Source: Planctomycetota bacterium (lineage in GTDB: Bacteria; Planctomycetota; J058; J103). Taken from it: a stretch of 64,000 nt of DNA. The notes under the pieces are model-generated. The model saw only the letters and a list, made by a program, of their open reading frames with translations, did no database searches and was not told the DNA's origin. Shown one piece after another: positions 43,306-53,512 of this stretch. The stretch covers positions 310,001 through 374,000 of the forward strand of contig BPJM01000004.1 of the NCBI GenBank assembly GCA_026004615.1, in the 5' to 3' direction. The position numbers were made by a program, and so were the translations under genes. Position 1 is the first letter of the stretch. Each line of letters opens with the position of its first letter.

Positions 43306-45102
43306 TCAGTCGATCTCCGCCTCGTCGTAGCCAACGACGTCAACCGGATCTTCGACCGTGAAGCCGGCGGTGGAGGTGGGATCGCCGCTTCTGTCCGAGG
43401 CGCGCAGGAGGATCTGGCCGCCGTCCCCTGCAGTGGCGCCCGCGCCGCCGGAGACGTCCACCAGCGAGCCCCTCACGAGCCGGCCGCCGCCGTGGGTGGA
43501 GAGCTCCAGATCATCCGGATCGGCATCCATGGCGATCGTGCCGCCATTGCCGCCGTTGCCGCTGCCGTCGCCACTGCCGCCGCGGGCGAGCACCTGGCCC
43601 TCGAAGCGGATCGCACCTCCGATGCCGTCTTCGCGTTCGAAGTCGGGGAACTCCTCCCCGCCGCCCCAGTCGCACAGCAGGGCGACGATCCCTCCCGGGC
43701 CTCCGTTCTGGTCACTTCCGCTCGCAGCGGCGCTGCCGCTCGCGTCCAGGGTGCCACGCACGTCGAGCGAGCCGTCGGCGGCAAAGAACACGATTACGCC
43801 GCCACTCTCCGGGCTCGTATCACCACCCGTAGCGGCGGCACTGCCGTCGAACCGGATGTTCGCGCGACGGCCGAAGGTGGTGAACGCCAAGATGCCGCCC
43901 CCACCATCCGCGGCGGCGCGGCCCCCCCACCGGATACCCCCGGCGAAGCTGGCGGCAGCAAAACTGCCGCCCTCGCCCCCGCTCACGTCGACGACCGCCG
44001 CGGGCGCGCTCACCCCGCGCGGGGCGGCCAGCAGCACGAGCTTCTGCCCGGCCCCGGCGAGCGACTGGTCGAGAAGGGGCAAGATGTCGTCCTCCGGCGA
44101 TACCACGCTGGAGGACGCCCTCCCGCTTGTGTCAAGGGGCTCGGAGGGGGCAGGGCCCGTGAGCGGCACCGCGCCAAAGAGAATCTGCCCGCCGTCGGCA
44201 CCGCCGCCGCTGCCGAAACCGGTGGTGTCGATCGAGCCGCCCACCACCGCGGTGCCGCCCCAGTAGACGAGCACCTGGCCACCCGGCAAGCCTCCGGCCG
44301 AGATCGTGCCACCGAGCCCCAGGTGCGAGCGCAGGCCCGGGATCGCGTAGTCGATCCGGACGGTGCCCCCCGGACCTGTGACGTCCGACGGCGCGGGCCC
44401 CGCGTCGGCCAGGATCGCGGTGGAGCCTTCGCAGTGCACGCCGGCCCGGGGGCCGACCTCGATCGGGCTGAAGGGGTGGATCGTCACGCTGCCGCCCGGC
44501 TGTCCGTCGCCGCCCGAGGCGTCGATCTCGGCCTCGCCCTGCAGGTAGACGCGCGAGGCGGCGAGCTCCACCTCCTTGCCGGGCGTCGCCTGCGCCCCGC
44601 TCGCATAGATCTCGCCGGCTCGTCCGATCACGATCGCCCCGTTGCGGCTGCCGAGCACGAGGCTAAAGGCGGTCTCCTCGTCCAGCGCGATCGTGCCGAG
44701 CACGAAGATGTTGCCCTGGGTGGAGACGATCTCGGCGTCGGCGGTTACGTCTAGGGCCTCGCCTGCCGGCACCACCAGGTCGCCCGCGACGACGAGGCTG
44801 CCCTCCTCCGGATCGAAGTCGACGGAAGTGTTGTCCAGCGTCGAGAAGTCGCCCTGGGCGACGATCGCGTCCCGGCGCGGGCGCGGGGCACCGGGCAGCC
44901 GGATCCGGGCCCCGGAGCGCAGCCCGACCTCGAGTCCGTTCTGGACCGCGAGCGAGACGCGGCCACCGGAACCAGAGGTTCCGGACCCGCGCGCCAGCAG
45001 CGCCGCCGGGCCCCGCACCAGGAGCCCGCGCCCCCCGTCACCGTTGCAGCCAGCCAGCACGAGCGCGGCCCCCGCCGCGAGGAGCAACAAGGATCTGCGC
45101 AT
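43306..45102 (-). CDS. Glycine-rich surface lipoprotein, probable parallel beta-helix
   Basis: A 598-residue protein with a lipoprotein signal: basic MRRS, hydrophobic LLLLAAGAALVL and lipobox LAGC (C19 or so). The mature protein is built from repeated short strands separated by Gly/Ser/Asp turns (VDVSGGEGGS, LDASGSAAASGS, RGGSGDGSGNGGNGG), the pattern of right-handed parallel beta-helix adhesins or filamentous-haemagglutinin-like surface proteins. It is acidic, with three Cys outside the signal. No autotransporter barrel is present. GGAGGG lies upstream of the ATG. It has its own strong promoter and an intrinsic terminator, so it is probably a monocistronic, well-expressed gene. The function is unknown. 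Confidence 0.8.
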   Translation of the reverse strand: MRRSLLLLAAGAALVLAGCNGDGGRGLLVRGPAALLARGSGTSGSGGRVSLAVQNGLEVGLRSGARIRLPGAPRPRRDAIVAQGDFSTLDNTSVDFDPEEGSLVVAGDLVVPAGEALDVTADAEIVSTQGNIFVLGTIALDEETAFSLVLGSRNGAIVIGRAGEIYASGAQATPGKEVELAASRVYLQGEAEIDASGGDGQPGGSVTIHPFSPIEVGPRAGVHCEGSTAILADAGPAPSDVTGPGGTVRIDYAIPGLRSHLGLGGTISAGGLPGGQVLVYWGGTAVVGGSIDTTGFGSGGGADGGQILFGAVPLTGPAPSEPLDTSGRASSSVVSPEDDILPLLDQSLAGAGQKLVLLAAPRGVSAPAAVVDVSGGEGGSFAAASFAGGIRWGGRAAADGGGGILAFTTFGRRANIRFDGSAAATGGDTSPESGGVIVFFAADGSLDVRGTLDASGSAAASGSDQNGGPGGIVALLCDWGGGEEFPDFEREDGIGGAIRFEGQVLARGGSGDGSGNGGNGGTIAMDADPDDLELSTHGGGRLVRGSLVDVSGGAGATAGDGGQILLRASDRSGDPTSTAGFTVEDPVDVVGYDEAEID

Positions 45103-45134
45103 AGAGGTCCCTCCCCCTCGGATGGCAAGCTTCT

Positions 45135-45164
45135 TATCTAAAACGCCGCTCCATGAGCTGTCAA
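45135..45164 (-). promoter_or_regulatory. Strong sigma-70 promoter of the surface lipoprotein gene
   Basis: On the minus strand a consensus TTGACA (45159-45164), an 18-base spacer and TAGATA (45135-45140), about 33 bases upstream of the ATG at 45102. The surrounding A+T-rich patch stands out in this GC-rich window. Confidence 0.75.
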
Positions 45165-45330
45165 TAGCCCCGGCGGGTTTCGTCACGACCTGGCCAGGAC
45201 TATGCGCCCGGCTTGGGTGCGCGCGACGCCCGCCCGGAGACGCAACCGGGCCAGAGCGCGGCCGTGCCCGGCCGGCTCGCCAGGGCACTGTGCCGGCCCG
45301 CGGGCCTGCCGCCTTGTGGGCGCTGTCTGC

Positions 45331-46995
45331 TCAGGCCGGCGGGGCCGTGCCGGCCGGGCGGCCCTCGCCCGGCGCTGGCCGGCTCTGCAGTGCCTCCTCG
45401 ACCTTGGCCAGCAGCGCCGCCGGGGTGAACGGCTTGCGCAGCAACAGCGCGCCGCCGCCCGGCGGTGGGGCCTGCTCGCCAGTGAGCGGCGCCAGCGGCT
45501 CGCCCGCATAGCCCGAGACGAACAGGGCCTTCACACCCGGGTGCAGGCCGGCCACCTGGCGCGCCAGCTCCGGCCCGTCCAGCCGCGGCAGCACCACGTC
45601 GGTCACCAACAGCCGCAGCGGCGCGCCGGTGTGCGCGCGGGCGCGCTCGAGCGCCTGCACGCCGTCGGCGGCCGCGAGCACCTGCCAGCCCTGGGCGGCG
45701 AGCACCGCGCGCATGAGTTCGCGCACCGGCGCATCGTCCTCCACCACCAGGGCGGCGCCCGGCGCGGCGAGCGTCTCGGCGGCCAGGGGCGCGCCGCGCG
45801 AGGCCGGGGCCGGCTCGGGCGCGGCCTCGGGCCCCTCGCTGGCCCGCGGCAGGTAGATCGTGAAGCAGGCGCCCTGGCCGGGGGCGCTGCACACCGCGAC
45901 GGCGCCGCCGCTCTGGCGCACGAAGCCGTAGACCATCGACAGCCCCAGCCCCGTGCCCTTTCCCACCTCCTTGGTCGTGAAAAAAGGCTCGAAGGCGCGC
46001 GCTAGGGTCGCGGCGTCCATGCCGACGCCGGTATCGGAGACCTCCAGCACCTCGTGCACCCCGGGCAGCAGTCCCAGCGCCGCCGCCTGCGGGCGATCCA
46101 GCACCACCTCGCGGGTGCGGATGGTGAGCGTGCCGCCCTGGGGCATGGCGTCGCGGGCGTTCACGCACAGGTTGATCAGCGCCTGCTCGAGCTGGCCCGG
46201 ATCGGCGTACACGGCGCCGGGTTCGGGCGCGAGCTCCAGGCGCAGCTCCACCCGCTCGCCGAGCAGCGGCTCGATCATGGGCCGCGCGTGCGCCACCACC
46301 TCGTGGAGCGCGATCCGGCGCGGCTCCAGGTACTGCCGCCGGCTGAAGGCGAGCAGCTGGCCGGTGAGCCTGGCGGCGCGCTCCGCCGCGCGGCGGATCT
46401 CGCCGAGCGGCCGTCCCGCCTCCCGCTCGGCCGGCAGCCTGGCAGTACCTGCGAGCTCGCAGTAGCCCAGGATCGCGGTCAGCAGGTTGTTGAAGTCGTG
46501 GGCCACCCCGCCCGCCAGCCGTCCGACCGCCTCCATCTTCTGGGCGTGGCGCAGCTGCTGCTCCAGCTGCTCCAGCTCGCTGGCGTCCTCGAGCACGGCC
46601 ACGACGCCGCTGGCGGCGCCGCTCGCATCGCGCAGGGGGGCGGCGGACAGCCGCAGCGCGAGCGGCGAGCCGTCCTTGCGCCGGCGCACCACCTTGGCCC
46701 CGAGCAGGGTCTCGCCGGCGAGCACGCGCGCCCGCAGCCGCGCGAACTCCGACTGCTGCTCGGGCGGCACGATGGGCAGGGGCTGGCCGAGCGCCTCGGC
46801 GGCGCTCCAGCCGAACAGCCGCCCGGCGGCGCGGTTCCACAGCCGGACCGTGCCGTCCGGATCGAGCACCACGATCGGCAGCGGCGCCTGCTCCAGCACC
46901 GCCCGCAGCCACTCGCCCTCGGGCACGAGCTGCCCCCGGGGGCGCTCGTGCTCCTCTGGCCCGTGCGCCGAGGCGCCCTCGGTCCCGGGCTCCAT
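45331..46995 (-). CDS. Hybrid sensor histidine kinase: PAS, kinase and C-terminal receiver
   Basis: A 554-residue soluble hybrid kinase. The PAS domain (about 30-145: [20 protein letters not shown]) is followed by the H box [21 protein letters not shown] box [14 protein letters not shown]1 DTGVGMD, F box [19 protein letters not shown], and a C-terminal receiver with acidic pair [12 protein letters not shown], phospho-acceptor in [11 protein letters not shown] and Lys in LRKPF. This is the NtrB-like family commonly found with soluble PAS inputs. GGAGGG lies ten bases upstream of the ATG at 46995, and an extended -10 promoter lies further up. No partner regulator is adjacent. Confidence 0.93.
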   Translation of the reverse strand: MEPGTEGASAHGPEEHERPRGQLVPEGEWLRAVLEQAPLPIVVLDPDGTVRLWNRAAGRLFGWSAAEALGQPLPIVPPEQQSEFARLRARVLAGETLLGAKVVRRRKDGSPLALRLSAAPLRDASGAASGVVAVLEDASELEQLEQQLRHAQKMEAVGRLAGGVAHDFNNLLTAILGYCELAGTARLPAEREAGRPLGEIRRAAERAARLTGQLLAFSRRQYLEPRRIALHEVVAHARPMIEPLLGERVELRLELAPEPGAVYADPGQLEQALINLCVNARDAMPQGGTLTIRTREVVLDRPQAAALGLLPGVHEVLEVSDTGVGMDAATLARAFEPFFTTKEVGKGTGLGLSMVYGFVRQSGGAVAVCSAPGQGACFTIYLPRASEGPEAAPEPAPASRGAPLAAETLAAPGAALVVEDDAPVRELMRAVLAAQGWQVLAAADGVQALERARAHTGAPLRLLVTDVVLPRLDGPELARQVAGLHPGVKALFVSGYAGEPLAPLTGEQAPPPGGGALLLRKPFTPAALLAKVEEALQSRPAPGEGRPAGTAPPA

Positions 46996-47096
46996 CGGAC
47001 GCGCGCCCTCCGGGTGGTGCCGCCTGCTCGCCGTGCCCCGGCGCCTGGCGCGGACCGGCCCGCAGGAGGCCCCGGCTGGCCGCGGCGCTGCCTCGG

Positions 47097-47102
47097 AGTA
47101 TA
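47097..47102 (-). promoter_or_regulatory. Extended -10 promoter for the hybrid kinase gene
   Basis: On the minus strand TGCTATACT gives a consensus TATACT with an upstream TGn element, within an A+T-rich patch (TTATTAACG). The -35 is poor, as is usual for extended -10 promoters. It lies about 100 bases before the ATG at 46995. Confidence 0.5.
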
Positions 47103-47191
47103 GCACGTTAATAACGATCGATCGGACTGCAGGCCGGTCGAGCTGCCGCGGACGTGCGCCGCGGCTCGCTCGCCGGGCGAGGCGCGCCCGC

Positions 47192-48061
47192 TCAGGGCAG
47201 ATAGCGGCCCGCGAAGCCCTCGCACCCCACCCCCACCCGCCCCGGCAACAGCTCGCGCGCCAGCGCCACCATGCGGTCGCGGTAGCGGAGCTCTAGGGCC
47301 GCGGGCGCCACGCGCGCGATCGCCGCCGGCAGCGCGGTGGCGAGCGTGCGGGCGCCGCTGCCGCCCGGCGAGCCGTCGCCTCCGATGAAGTGGTCGATCA
47401 CCACCGCGTCCGCGCACTCCGCGATGCGCTGAAAGAATGCGCGCGGCCGCTCGATCGGCAACAGCGGCGCCACGGTCACCACCACCGGCACCCCCGCCTG
47501 CTTGAGCGTGCGCGCCGCCTCCAGGCGCCGCGCCACCGGGCTCGCCGGCGGCGGCAGGCCGGGCAGCCGGTCGCGGTCGCTCTCGATCGAGATGTGCACC
47601 CGCAGCGCGGTGCGCTCGAGCAGCCGGGGGTACAGATCGAGGTAGCGGAGCACGCGGTGGGTGTGGGTCTGCAGGATCAGCAGGTCCGGGGGCAGCTCCA
47701 GCATCGCTTCCAGCACCTGGCGGGTCAGCCCGAACCGGTCCTCCTGCGGCACGAACGGATCGGTCGAACTCGACATGAAGACGGAGAAGCTCCCCCGCGC
47801 CCGGCGCGCCCAGCGCCGCTCCCGTGTGTACGCCGCCCGGTAGGCCGCCGCGGCGTTCAGCCGCGCCTCGAGAAAACCGCCCCACGGTGCTCCGCGCGTC
47901 AGCCACCGGTTGTGCTGGACGTAGCAGCCGGCCCCGCACAGCGCGCGCCCGAAGGTGCAGCCGCGATAAGGCTGCAGCGAGTGCGAGCAGACCGCGCGCA
48001 GATAGCCGCCCGCGCGCGTCAGGATGCTGCGCACCCGCACCTCGCTCACCTGCACGCCCAC
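47192..48061 (-). CDS. SPL-family radical SAM protein
   Basis: A 289-residue protein related to spore-photoproduct-lyase-like radical SAM proteins. The Fe-S cluster cysteines appear as [20 protein letters not shown] (C35, C42, C46). This is followed by the family segments [15 protein letters not shown] and [17 protein letters not shown], then the barrel strands [11 protein letters not shown] and [16 protein letters not shown] is presumably cleaved reductively; the substrate is unknown, and only true SPLs repair DNA. The GTG start at 48061 has a GGAGG about a dozen bases upstream, a little far. It is divergent from the GMC oxidoreductase. Confidence 0.85.
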   Translation of the reverse strand: MGVQVSEVRVRSILTRAGGYLRAVCSHSLQPYRGCTFGRALCGAGCYVQHNRWLTRGAPWGGFLEARLNAAAAYRAAYTRERRWARRARGSFSVFMSSSTDPFVPQEDRFGLTRQVLEAMLELPPDLLILQTHTHRVLRYLDLYPRLLERTALRVHISIESDRDRLPGLPPPASPVARRLEAARTLKQAGVPVVVTVAPLLPIERPRAFFQRIAECADAVVIDHFIGGDGSPGGSGARTLATALPAAIARVAPAALELRYRDRMVALARELLPGRVGVGCEGFAGRYLP

Positions 48062-48222
48062 GCCTTTATCGGTACCTCCGGCCAGCCGGTGCGTCCACAG
48101 CCGCGGGTGCTGCGGGGCCCGTTGCGGCGCCGGCGACGGCGTGCTGGCGCGGGGGCATAAGGCGCGCGATCATGGCGGGGGCGCCACGACGACGTGGCAT
48201 GCGGCCGGTGGGGTAGCGCCAG

Positions 48223-49918
48223 GTGCGGGACGGGTTCGACTGGGCGGTGGTCGGCTCGGGCTTCGGCGGCAGCGTGGCGGCGCTGCGGCTCGCCGAGAAG
48301 GGCTACCGGGTGCTGGTGCTGGAGCAGGGCCGGCGGTTCTCCCCGCGCACGCTGCCGCGCTCCACCTGGCAGCTGCCGCGCTGGCTCTGGCTGCCGGCGC
48401 TGGGCTGGCGCGGGCCCTTTCAGATGCGATTCCTGCGCCATGTCACGGTCGTGGCGGGGGTGGGGGTCGGCGGCGGCTCGATCGTGTACGGCAACACGCT
48501 CCCGAGCCCGCCGCGCGCGTTCTTCACCGAGGGCAGCTGGGCGCGGCTGGCCGACTGGGAGCGGGAACTGGAGCCCCACTACCGGACCGCGCTCGCGATG
48601 CTGGGCGCGGCGCCCAACCGCGAGCTGGGCCCGGCCGACCGGGCGCTGCAGGCGGCGGCGCGCGCGCTGGGCTGCGCGGCGGGCTTCGGCCCGAACCGGA
48701 TCGGGGTCTACCAGGGCGAGCCCGGCCGCACCGTCCCCGACCCGTACTTCGGCGGTGCCGGGCCGCTGCGCACCGGCTGCGTGCGGTGCGGCGGCTGCTT
48801 TCTCGGCTGCCGCTACGGAGCCAAGAACACCCTCGACCGCAACTATCTGTGGCTGGCCGAGCGGCGCGGGGCGCGGATCTTGGCGAACACCCGCGTCACC
48901 GCCGTGCGGCCGCATCCGGGGGGTGAGGGCTGGCTGATCGAGGCGCGCCGCCGCCTGGGGCCGCTGCGCACGGTGCCGCTCTGCGTGCGGGCGGGCGGGG
49001 TGGTGCTGGCCGCCGGGGTGCTGGGGACGCTGGAGCTGCTGCTGCGCATGCAGGCGGACCCGCGCGGCCTGCCGCGCCTGTCGCCGCGGCTCGGCTACGG
49101 AGTGCGGACCAACTCCGAGAGCCTGCTCGCGATCACCTCCCGCCGCACCGATCTGGATCTGTCGCGCGGGGTGGCGATCGGCTCGCTGCTCCAGCTGGAC
49201 GAGCGCACCCATGCCGAGCCGTGCCGCTACCCCCGCGGCTCGGGTTTCTTCCGGGCGATGGTGCTGCCGCATGCGCCGGGATCGAGCGTGGGCTCGAGGC
49301 TGCGCGCGATGGCACGGCGGTTGGCGGCGCAGCCGGGCCGGCACCTCGGGGCGCTCGCTCGCGCGGGACTGGGCGCGCCAGACGCTGATCCTGCTCTGCA
49401 TGCAGGCGACCGAGGGCACGCTGCGGCTGCGGCTGGGCAGGAGCGCCGCCACCGGCTGGCGGCTCGGACTGCTGAGCGAGCTCGATGCCGGCGCGCCGCC
49501 CAGCGCCTCGCTCCCCGCGGCCACCCGCCTGGCCGAGCTGCTGGCCGAACAGCTCGACGGGGTGCCGGTCGCACTGGCGCCGGAGGCGCTGTTCGGCGTG
49601 CCCACCACCGCCCACATCCTCGGCGGGGCCTGCATGGGCGCCGGCCCCGAGGAGGGCGTGATCGACAGCGAGCACCGGGTGTTCGGATACCAGCGGCTCC
49701 TGGTCGTCGACGGGGCGGCGGTCTCCGCCAATCCGGGCGTCAATCCCTCGCTCACGATCGCGGCGCTCGCCGAGCGCGCCATGGCGCGCATCCCTGCCGC
49801 GCGGCGCGAGCGCATGAGCGCTGCGGCACCGCGCGCCCGCGGGCCGCGGGTGGCGCTCGCTCAGCGGGCGGGCACGGGCGCCTGGCGAGGCGGGCCCCAG
49901 CGCCCCAGCGCGGCGTAA
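48223..49918 (+). pseudogene. GMC-family oxidoreductase (cholesterol-oxidase-like), frameshifted
   Basis: The first frame encodes a FAD-binding GMC oxidoreductase: VVGSGFGGSVAALRLAEKGY, VGVGGGSIVYGNTLPSPP and a Cys-rich CVRCGGCFLGCRYGAKNT segment. At 49352-49361 the sequence CGCTCGCTCG contains a tandem GCTC duplication. Removing one copy restores ALARDWARQTLILLCMQ and joins the second frame, which carries the conserved C-terminus (GACMGAGPEEGVID, VDGAAVSANPGVNPSLT). The restored product would have about 564 residues. As written it is interrupted. The 3' end overlaps the convergent lgt gene by 58 bases. Confidence 0.85.
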
Positions 49919-50736
49919 CCGAGCGCGCCGCCCAGCGCCGCCGCCAGGCTGTAGTACTGGTGCAGGCTCAGCGGTCCGAGCATGGGGTTGTCCCCGCGCA
50001 GCGCCTCGAGCCCGAAGCGCGCGGCGGCGAGCAGGGTGAACACGAGGGCAAACAGCTGCCCATGCCGGCGCAGCCGGCCATGGCAGAACAGACAGACCAC
50101 CGACACCACCAGCCCGGCGGCGCTCAGCAGCAGCTGGACCGGTACCACAGGCCAGGAGCCCTGCTGGAGCGCGGGCGGCAGCGCGGCGAAGGCGGCCTGG
50201 GCCTGCTCGGCGCCGAGCGGCCCGGTGCCGAGCGCGGCACCGGCGTGGGCGAGCCAGGCCGGCGAGCCGACCGGGAAGCGGACCGCGCTCCAGGCGAGCA
50301 GACCGCTCGCACCCTCGCTCACCCGCTCGCCCCAGCAGCAGCCGGCCGCGAAACAGCCCAGCCGGCCGAACAGCTGCGCCGCCGGCAGATACAGCGCGAA
50401 CAGGTCCAACATCCGGAGCACGGGCAAGCCGCGGCGGCGGAAATACAACCACGCCGCGGGCAGCACCAGCAGCGAGCCGTACCAGGACAGCCCCCCGCGG
50501 TCCAGCCGCAGCACCTCCGTCCAGCCGAGCTGGCGGTAGTGCTCCCAGAACTCGAGCACGTGCGCCGCGCGCGTGCCGAGCAGACCCACGATGGCGCAGA
50601 TCAACGTGACATCGATGACCACCTCGGGGTCGATGCCCTCGCGCCGCGCCAGCCGCCGGGCGAGCCCCATCACGACCAGGGTGCCGCCGGCGATGGCGAT
50701 CCCGTAACTCGGAATGCCGAACACCGTCGGCATCAT
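49861..50736 (-). CDS. lgt: Prolipoprotein diacylglyceryl transferase
   Basis: A 291-residue inner-membrane enzyme that transfers diacylglyceryl from phosphatidylglycerol to the lipobox Cys of prolipoproteins. The signature GRLGCFAAGCCWG (family G-R-x-G-C/N-F-x-N/A-G) is clear, with about seven hydrophobic helices and an N-terminal IPSYGIAIAGG. The C-terminal RFGLEALRGDNPML is also conserved. AGGAG lies seven bases upstream of the first of two adjacent ATGs. It fits with the lipoproteins encoded at 26609 and 43306. Confidence 0.9.
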   Translation of the reverse strand: MMPTVFGIPSYGIAIAGGTLVVMGLARRLARREGIDPEVVIDVTLICAIVGLLGTRAAHVLEFWEHYRQLGWTEVLRLDRGGLSWYGSLLVLPAAWLYFRRRGLPVLRMLDLFALYLPAAQLFGRLGCFAAGCCWGERVSEGASGLLAWSAVRFPVGSPAWLAHAGAALGTGPLGAEQAQAAFAALPPALQQGSWPVVPVQLLLSAAGLVVSVVCLFCHGRLRRHGQLFALVFTLLAAARFGLEALRGDNPMLGPLSLHQYYSLAAALGGALGYAALGRWGPPRQAPVPAR

Positions 50737-50883
50737 GACGGGCTCCTCCCAGCGCTCCTTCGCTGCGGCGCCCAGTGAGCGGCGGCGCATCGTACATCGG
50801 GCTCCAAGCGGCCGCGCCCGCCGGCGCCGGGAGGCGGGCGGTGCCCTGGCGTTGCGCCGGCGCTTCGGGTAGTTGCTGATCGC

Positions 50884-52020
50884 ATGCAAGAGCGCAGCCG
50901 GGCGGAGCTGGCAGGGGCACGCCGGATCGTGCTCAAGGCGGGCACGCGGGTGCTCGTGCACCCCGAGGGGCGGCTCGCCCTGGTGCGGCTGTTCGGCCTG
51001 GTCGAGGCGGCCGCGGCGCTGGTGCGCCAGGGGCGCGAGGTGCTGCTGGTCAGCTCCGGGGCGGTGGAGCTGGGCCGGCAGGCGCTCGGACTGGCGAGCA
51101 CGCCGCTGGAGCTGGAGGAGCGGCAGGCGTGCGCCGCGGTCGGCCAGGGGCGCCTCATGGCGCTCTATGAGCACGGGTTTTCGCGGCTGGGGCTGCTCTG
51201 CGCCCAGGTGCTGCTCACCCAGGCGGATTTCGACGACCGGGTGCGCTATCTCAACCTGCGCAGCACGCTCCTGGCGCTGTTGCGCCGGGGTGTGGTGCCG
51301 GTGATCAACGAGAACGACGCGGTGGCGACCGAGGAGCTGCGGGCGCTGGAGGTCTTCGCCGACAACGACCGGCTGGCGGCGCTGGTGGCGACCAAGCTCG
51401 GGGCGGACCTGCTGTTGTTGCTGACCGATGTCGAGGGCGTGTATGCGGCCGCTCCGAGCGAGCCGGCCGCGGCGGCGGGCGCTCCCCTGCCGCGGCTCGA
51501 TGATCCGGCGGCACTGCCGCTCGAGGTGAGCGGCGCTCCTGGGGCGGCGGCCGGCCGCGGCGGCATGCGGAGCAAGCTCCGGGCGGCGGCGATCGCGGCC
51601 CGCTCGGGCTGCCACGCCGTGATCGCCTCGGGCATCCAGCCGGACGTGGTGCGGCGGGTGCTCGCGGGCGAGCCGCTGGGGACCTGGGTGCCGGCGCGGC
51701 CCGGGCTGCCGGCGCGCCACCGCTGGATCGCCTTCGCCGCGGCGCCGCGCGGGGTGCTGCATCTCGATGCCGGCGCGGTGGCGGCGCTGCGCGAGCGCGG
51801 GGCCTCGCTGCTCGCGGCCGGGGTGCGCCGGGTGGAGGGCAGCTTCGCGAGGGGGGACGTGGTCGAGCTGCGCGGGCCGGCGGGCGAGCTGGTCGGGCGC
51901 GGGATCGCGCACTGCGACGCGGAGGCGGCGCGGCGCTGGTGTGCGGGCGAGCCACCCGCCGGTGCCCGCCGCCGCCACGCCCTGGTGCACCGCGACCACC
52001 TGGTGCTGGAGCCGGCCTGA
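50884..52020 (+). CDS. proB: Glutamate 5-kinase with C-terminal PUA domain
   Basis: First step of proline synthesis: ATP-dependent phosphorylation of glutamate. The 378-residue protein has the amino-acid kinase motifs VLKAGTRVLV (normally K-x-G-S/T), LVSSGAVELGRQALG, VINENDAVATEE, FADNDRLAALVATKLGADLL and LLTDVEGVY, then a PUA domain from about residue 280. The substrate-binding GGMRSKLRAA segment is present. It is followed by proA on the same strand after an unusually long 136-base gap that contains its own promoter-like element. Confidence 0.94.
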   Translation: MQERSRAELAGARRIVLKAGTRVLVHPEGRLALVRLFGLVEAAAALVRQGREVLLVSSGAVELGRQALGLASTPLELEERQACAAVGQGRLMALYEHGFSRLGLLCAQVLLTQADFDDRVRYLNLRSTLLALLRRGVVPVINENDAVATEELRALEVFADNDRLAALVATKLGADLLLLLTDVEGVYAAAPSEPAAAAGAPLPRLDDPAALPLEVSGAPGAAAGRGGMRSKLRAAAIAARSGCHAVIASGIQPDVVRRVLAGEPLGTWVPARPGLPARHRWIAFAAAPRGVLHLDAGAVAALRERGASLLAAGVRRVEGSFARGDVVELRGPAGELVGRGIAHCDAEAARRWCAGEPPAGARRRHALVHRDHLVLEPA

Positions 52021-52069
52021 GTCTGGAGGCGCCGGCGGCGCGCAGGGCGCACGAGCCCGGGCCCGCGCG

Positions 52070-52098
52070 GTGGCAGCCCCGCTGGTGCTCGCTATACT
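52070..52098 (+). promoter_or_regulatory. Internal promoter for proA
   Basis: GTGGCA (52070-52075), a 17-base spacer and a consensus TATACT -10 (52093-52098), about 58 bases before the proA ATG. It suggests that proA can be transcribed independently of proB. Confidence 0.55.
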
Positions 52099-52156
52099 GG
52101 GCGGCTGCCGCGTGCGGCGCGCGGCGTGGTGCGCGCGCACGGGCGGGGAGGTGCGC

Positions 52157-53476
52157 ATGGCCGAGGGGACGGGCCCTGGCGAGGCGGCCGCGCTCGCGCG
52201 TGCGGTGCGCGCCGCGCAGCGCGGGCTGGGCGCCGCGCCGGCAGCGGCGCGCACCGAGGCGCTGCAGCAGCTCGCGGCGCTGCTCGCCGCCGGCGAGGCG
52301 GAGCTGCTGGCCGCCAACCGGCGCGATCGGGAGCGGGCCGAGCAGGGTGCGCTCGCCCCGCCGCTCTACAAGCGGCTCGTCCTCGATGCGGCCCGGCTCG
52401 CCACCCTGCGCGAGGGGGTGCTCCAGCTCGCCGCCACGCCCGATCCGATCGGGCGGCCGCGGCGGCGCACCGAGCTGGACGCGGGCCTGGTGCTGAGCCA
52501 GGTGAGCTGCCCGCTCGGGGTGCTGCTGGTGATCTTCGAGAGCCGGCCCGATGTGGTGGTGCAGATCGGCGCGCTGGCGATCCGCAGCGGCAACGGCGTG
52601 ATCCTCAAGGGCGGCCGCGAGGCGCTGCACTCCAACCGCGCGCTGGTGGGCTGCCTGCAGCAGGCGCTGCGGGCGGCGGCTCTGCCCGCCGGGGCGATCG
52701 CCCTCGTCGAGGGGCGCGAGGCGGTGGCGGAGCTGCTGGAGCTGCCGGAGCTGATCGACGTGGTCATCCCGCGCGGCTCGGGCCAGCTGGTGCGCCAGAT
52801 CCAGGCGCAGACCCGCATCCCGGTGCTCGGGCACTCGGAAGGGGTCTGCCACCTGTACGTGGACCGGGCCGCCGATCCGGAGATGGCGCTGCGGCTCGCG
52901 CTCGACGGCAAGTGCGACTACCCGGCGGCCTGCAACGCCACCGAGGCGCTGCTGGTGCACGCCGAGTTCCTGCCCCAGCTCGGACGGCTCGGCGCGGCGC
53001 TCGCCGAGCGCGGGGTGGAGCTGCGCGCCGATGCGCGGGCGCGCGCGGTGCTGCCCTGGGCGCGGCCGGCGACCGAGCAGGACTGGGGCCGGGAGTTCGG
53101 CGACCTGATCCTGGCGGTGCGGGTGGTCGACTCCATCGAGGAGGCGATCGCGCACATCCACCGTTACGGCAGCGGGCACACCGACGCCATCGTGACCGCC
53201 GATCGCGCGGCCGCCGAGCGGTTCTTGGCCGAGGTCGACGCGGCCTCGGTGTTCTGGAACGCGAGCACGCGCTTCGCCGACGGATATCGCTACGGGCTGG
53301 GCGCCGAGGTCGGCATCGCCACCGGGCGCATCCACGCGCGCGGTCCGGTCGGCCTGGAGGGCCTGCTCACGACCCGCTGGCTGCTGCGGGGCAGCGGGCA
53401 GGCCGCGGGCGAATACGGTCCCGGCGGCCGGCGGTTCACCCACCGCGCGCTGCCGCTGGAGGATGCGGGCAGCTGA
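52157..53476 (+). CDS. proA: Gamma-glutamyl phosphate reductase
   Basis: Second step of proline synthesis: NADPH-dependent reduction of glutamyl-5-phosphate to the semialdehyde. The 439-residue aldehyde-dehydrogenase-fold protein has VIFESRPDVVVQIGALAIRS, LKGGREALHSN, the active-site Cys in DYPAACNATEALLVH and the C-terminal NASTRFADGYRYGLGAEVG. GGGGAGG lies six bases upstream of the ATG. It is encoded with proB. Confidence 0.96.
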   Translation: MAEGTGPGEAAALARAVRAAQRGLGAAPAAARTEALQQLAALLAAGEAELLAANRRDRERAEQGALAPPLYKRLVLDAARLATLREGVLQLAATPDPIGRPRRRTELDAGLVLSQVSCPLGVLLVIFESRPDVVVQIGALAIRSGNGVILKGGREALHSNRALVGCLQQALRAAALPAGAIALVEGREAVAELLELPELIDVVIPRGSGQLVRQIQAQTRIPVLGHSEGVCHLYVDRAADPEMALRLALDGKCDYPAACNATEALLVHAEFLPQLGRLGAALAERGVELRADARARAVLPWARPATEQDWGREFGDLILAVRVVDSIEEAIAHIHRYGSGHTDAIVTADRAAAERFLAEVDAASVFWNASTRFADGYRYGLGAEVGIATGRIHARGPVGLEGLLTTRWLLRGSGQAAGEYGPGGRRFTHRALPLEDAGS

Positions 53477-53512
53477 GCCGGCGGGCGCTGCGTGCCGGCC
53501 GGTGCGGGCCGG

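Noticed and set aside
47192..48061. Calling the radical SAM protein a DNA photoproduct lyase
   Set aside because: Only the family-level cysteine motif and barrel segments match; most SPL-like proteins have other or unknown substrates.
49861..52317. Long minus-strand frame extending from lgt across proB
   Set aside because: Only the part from 50736 down encodes Lgt; the upstream extension is antisense to the clearly identified proB and has no ribosome binding site.
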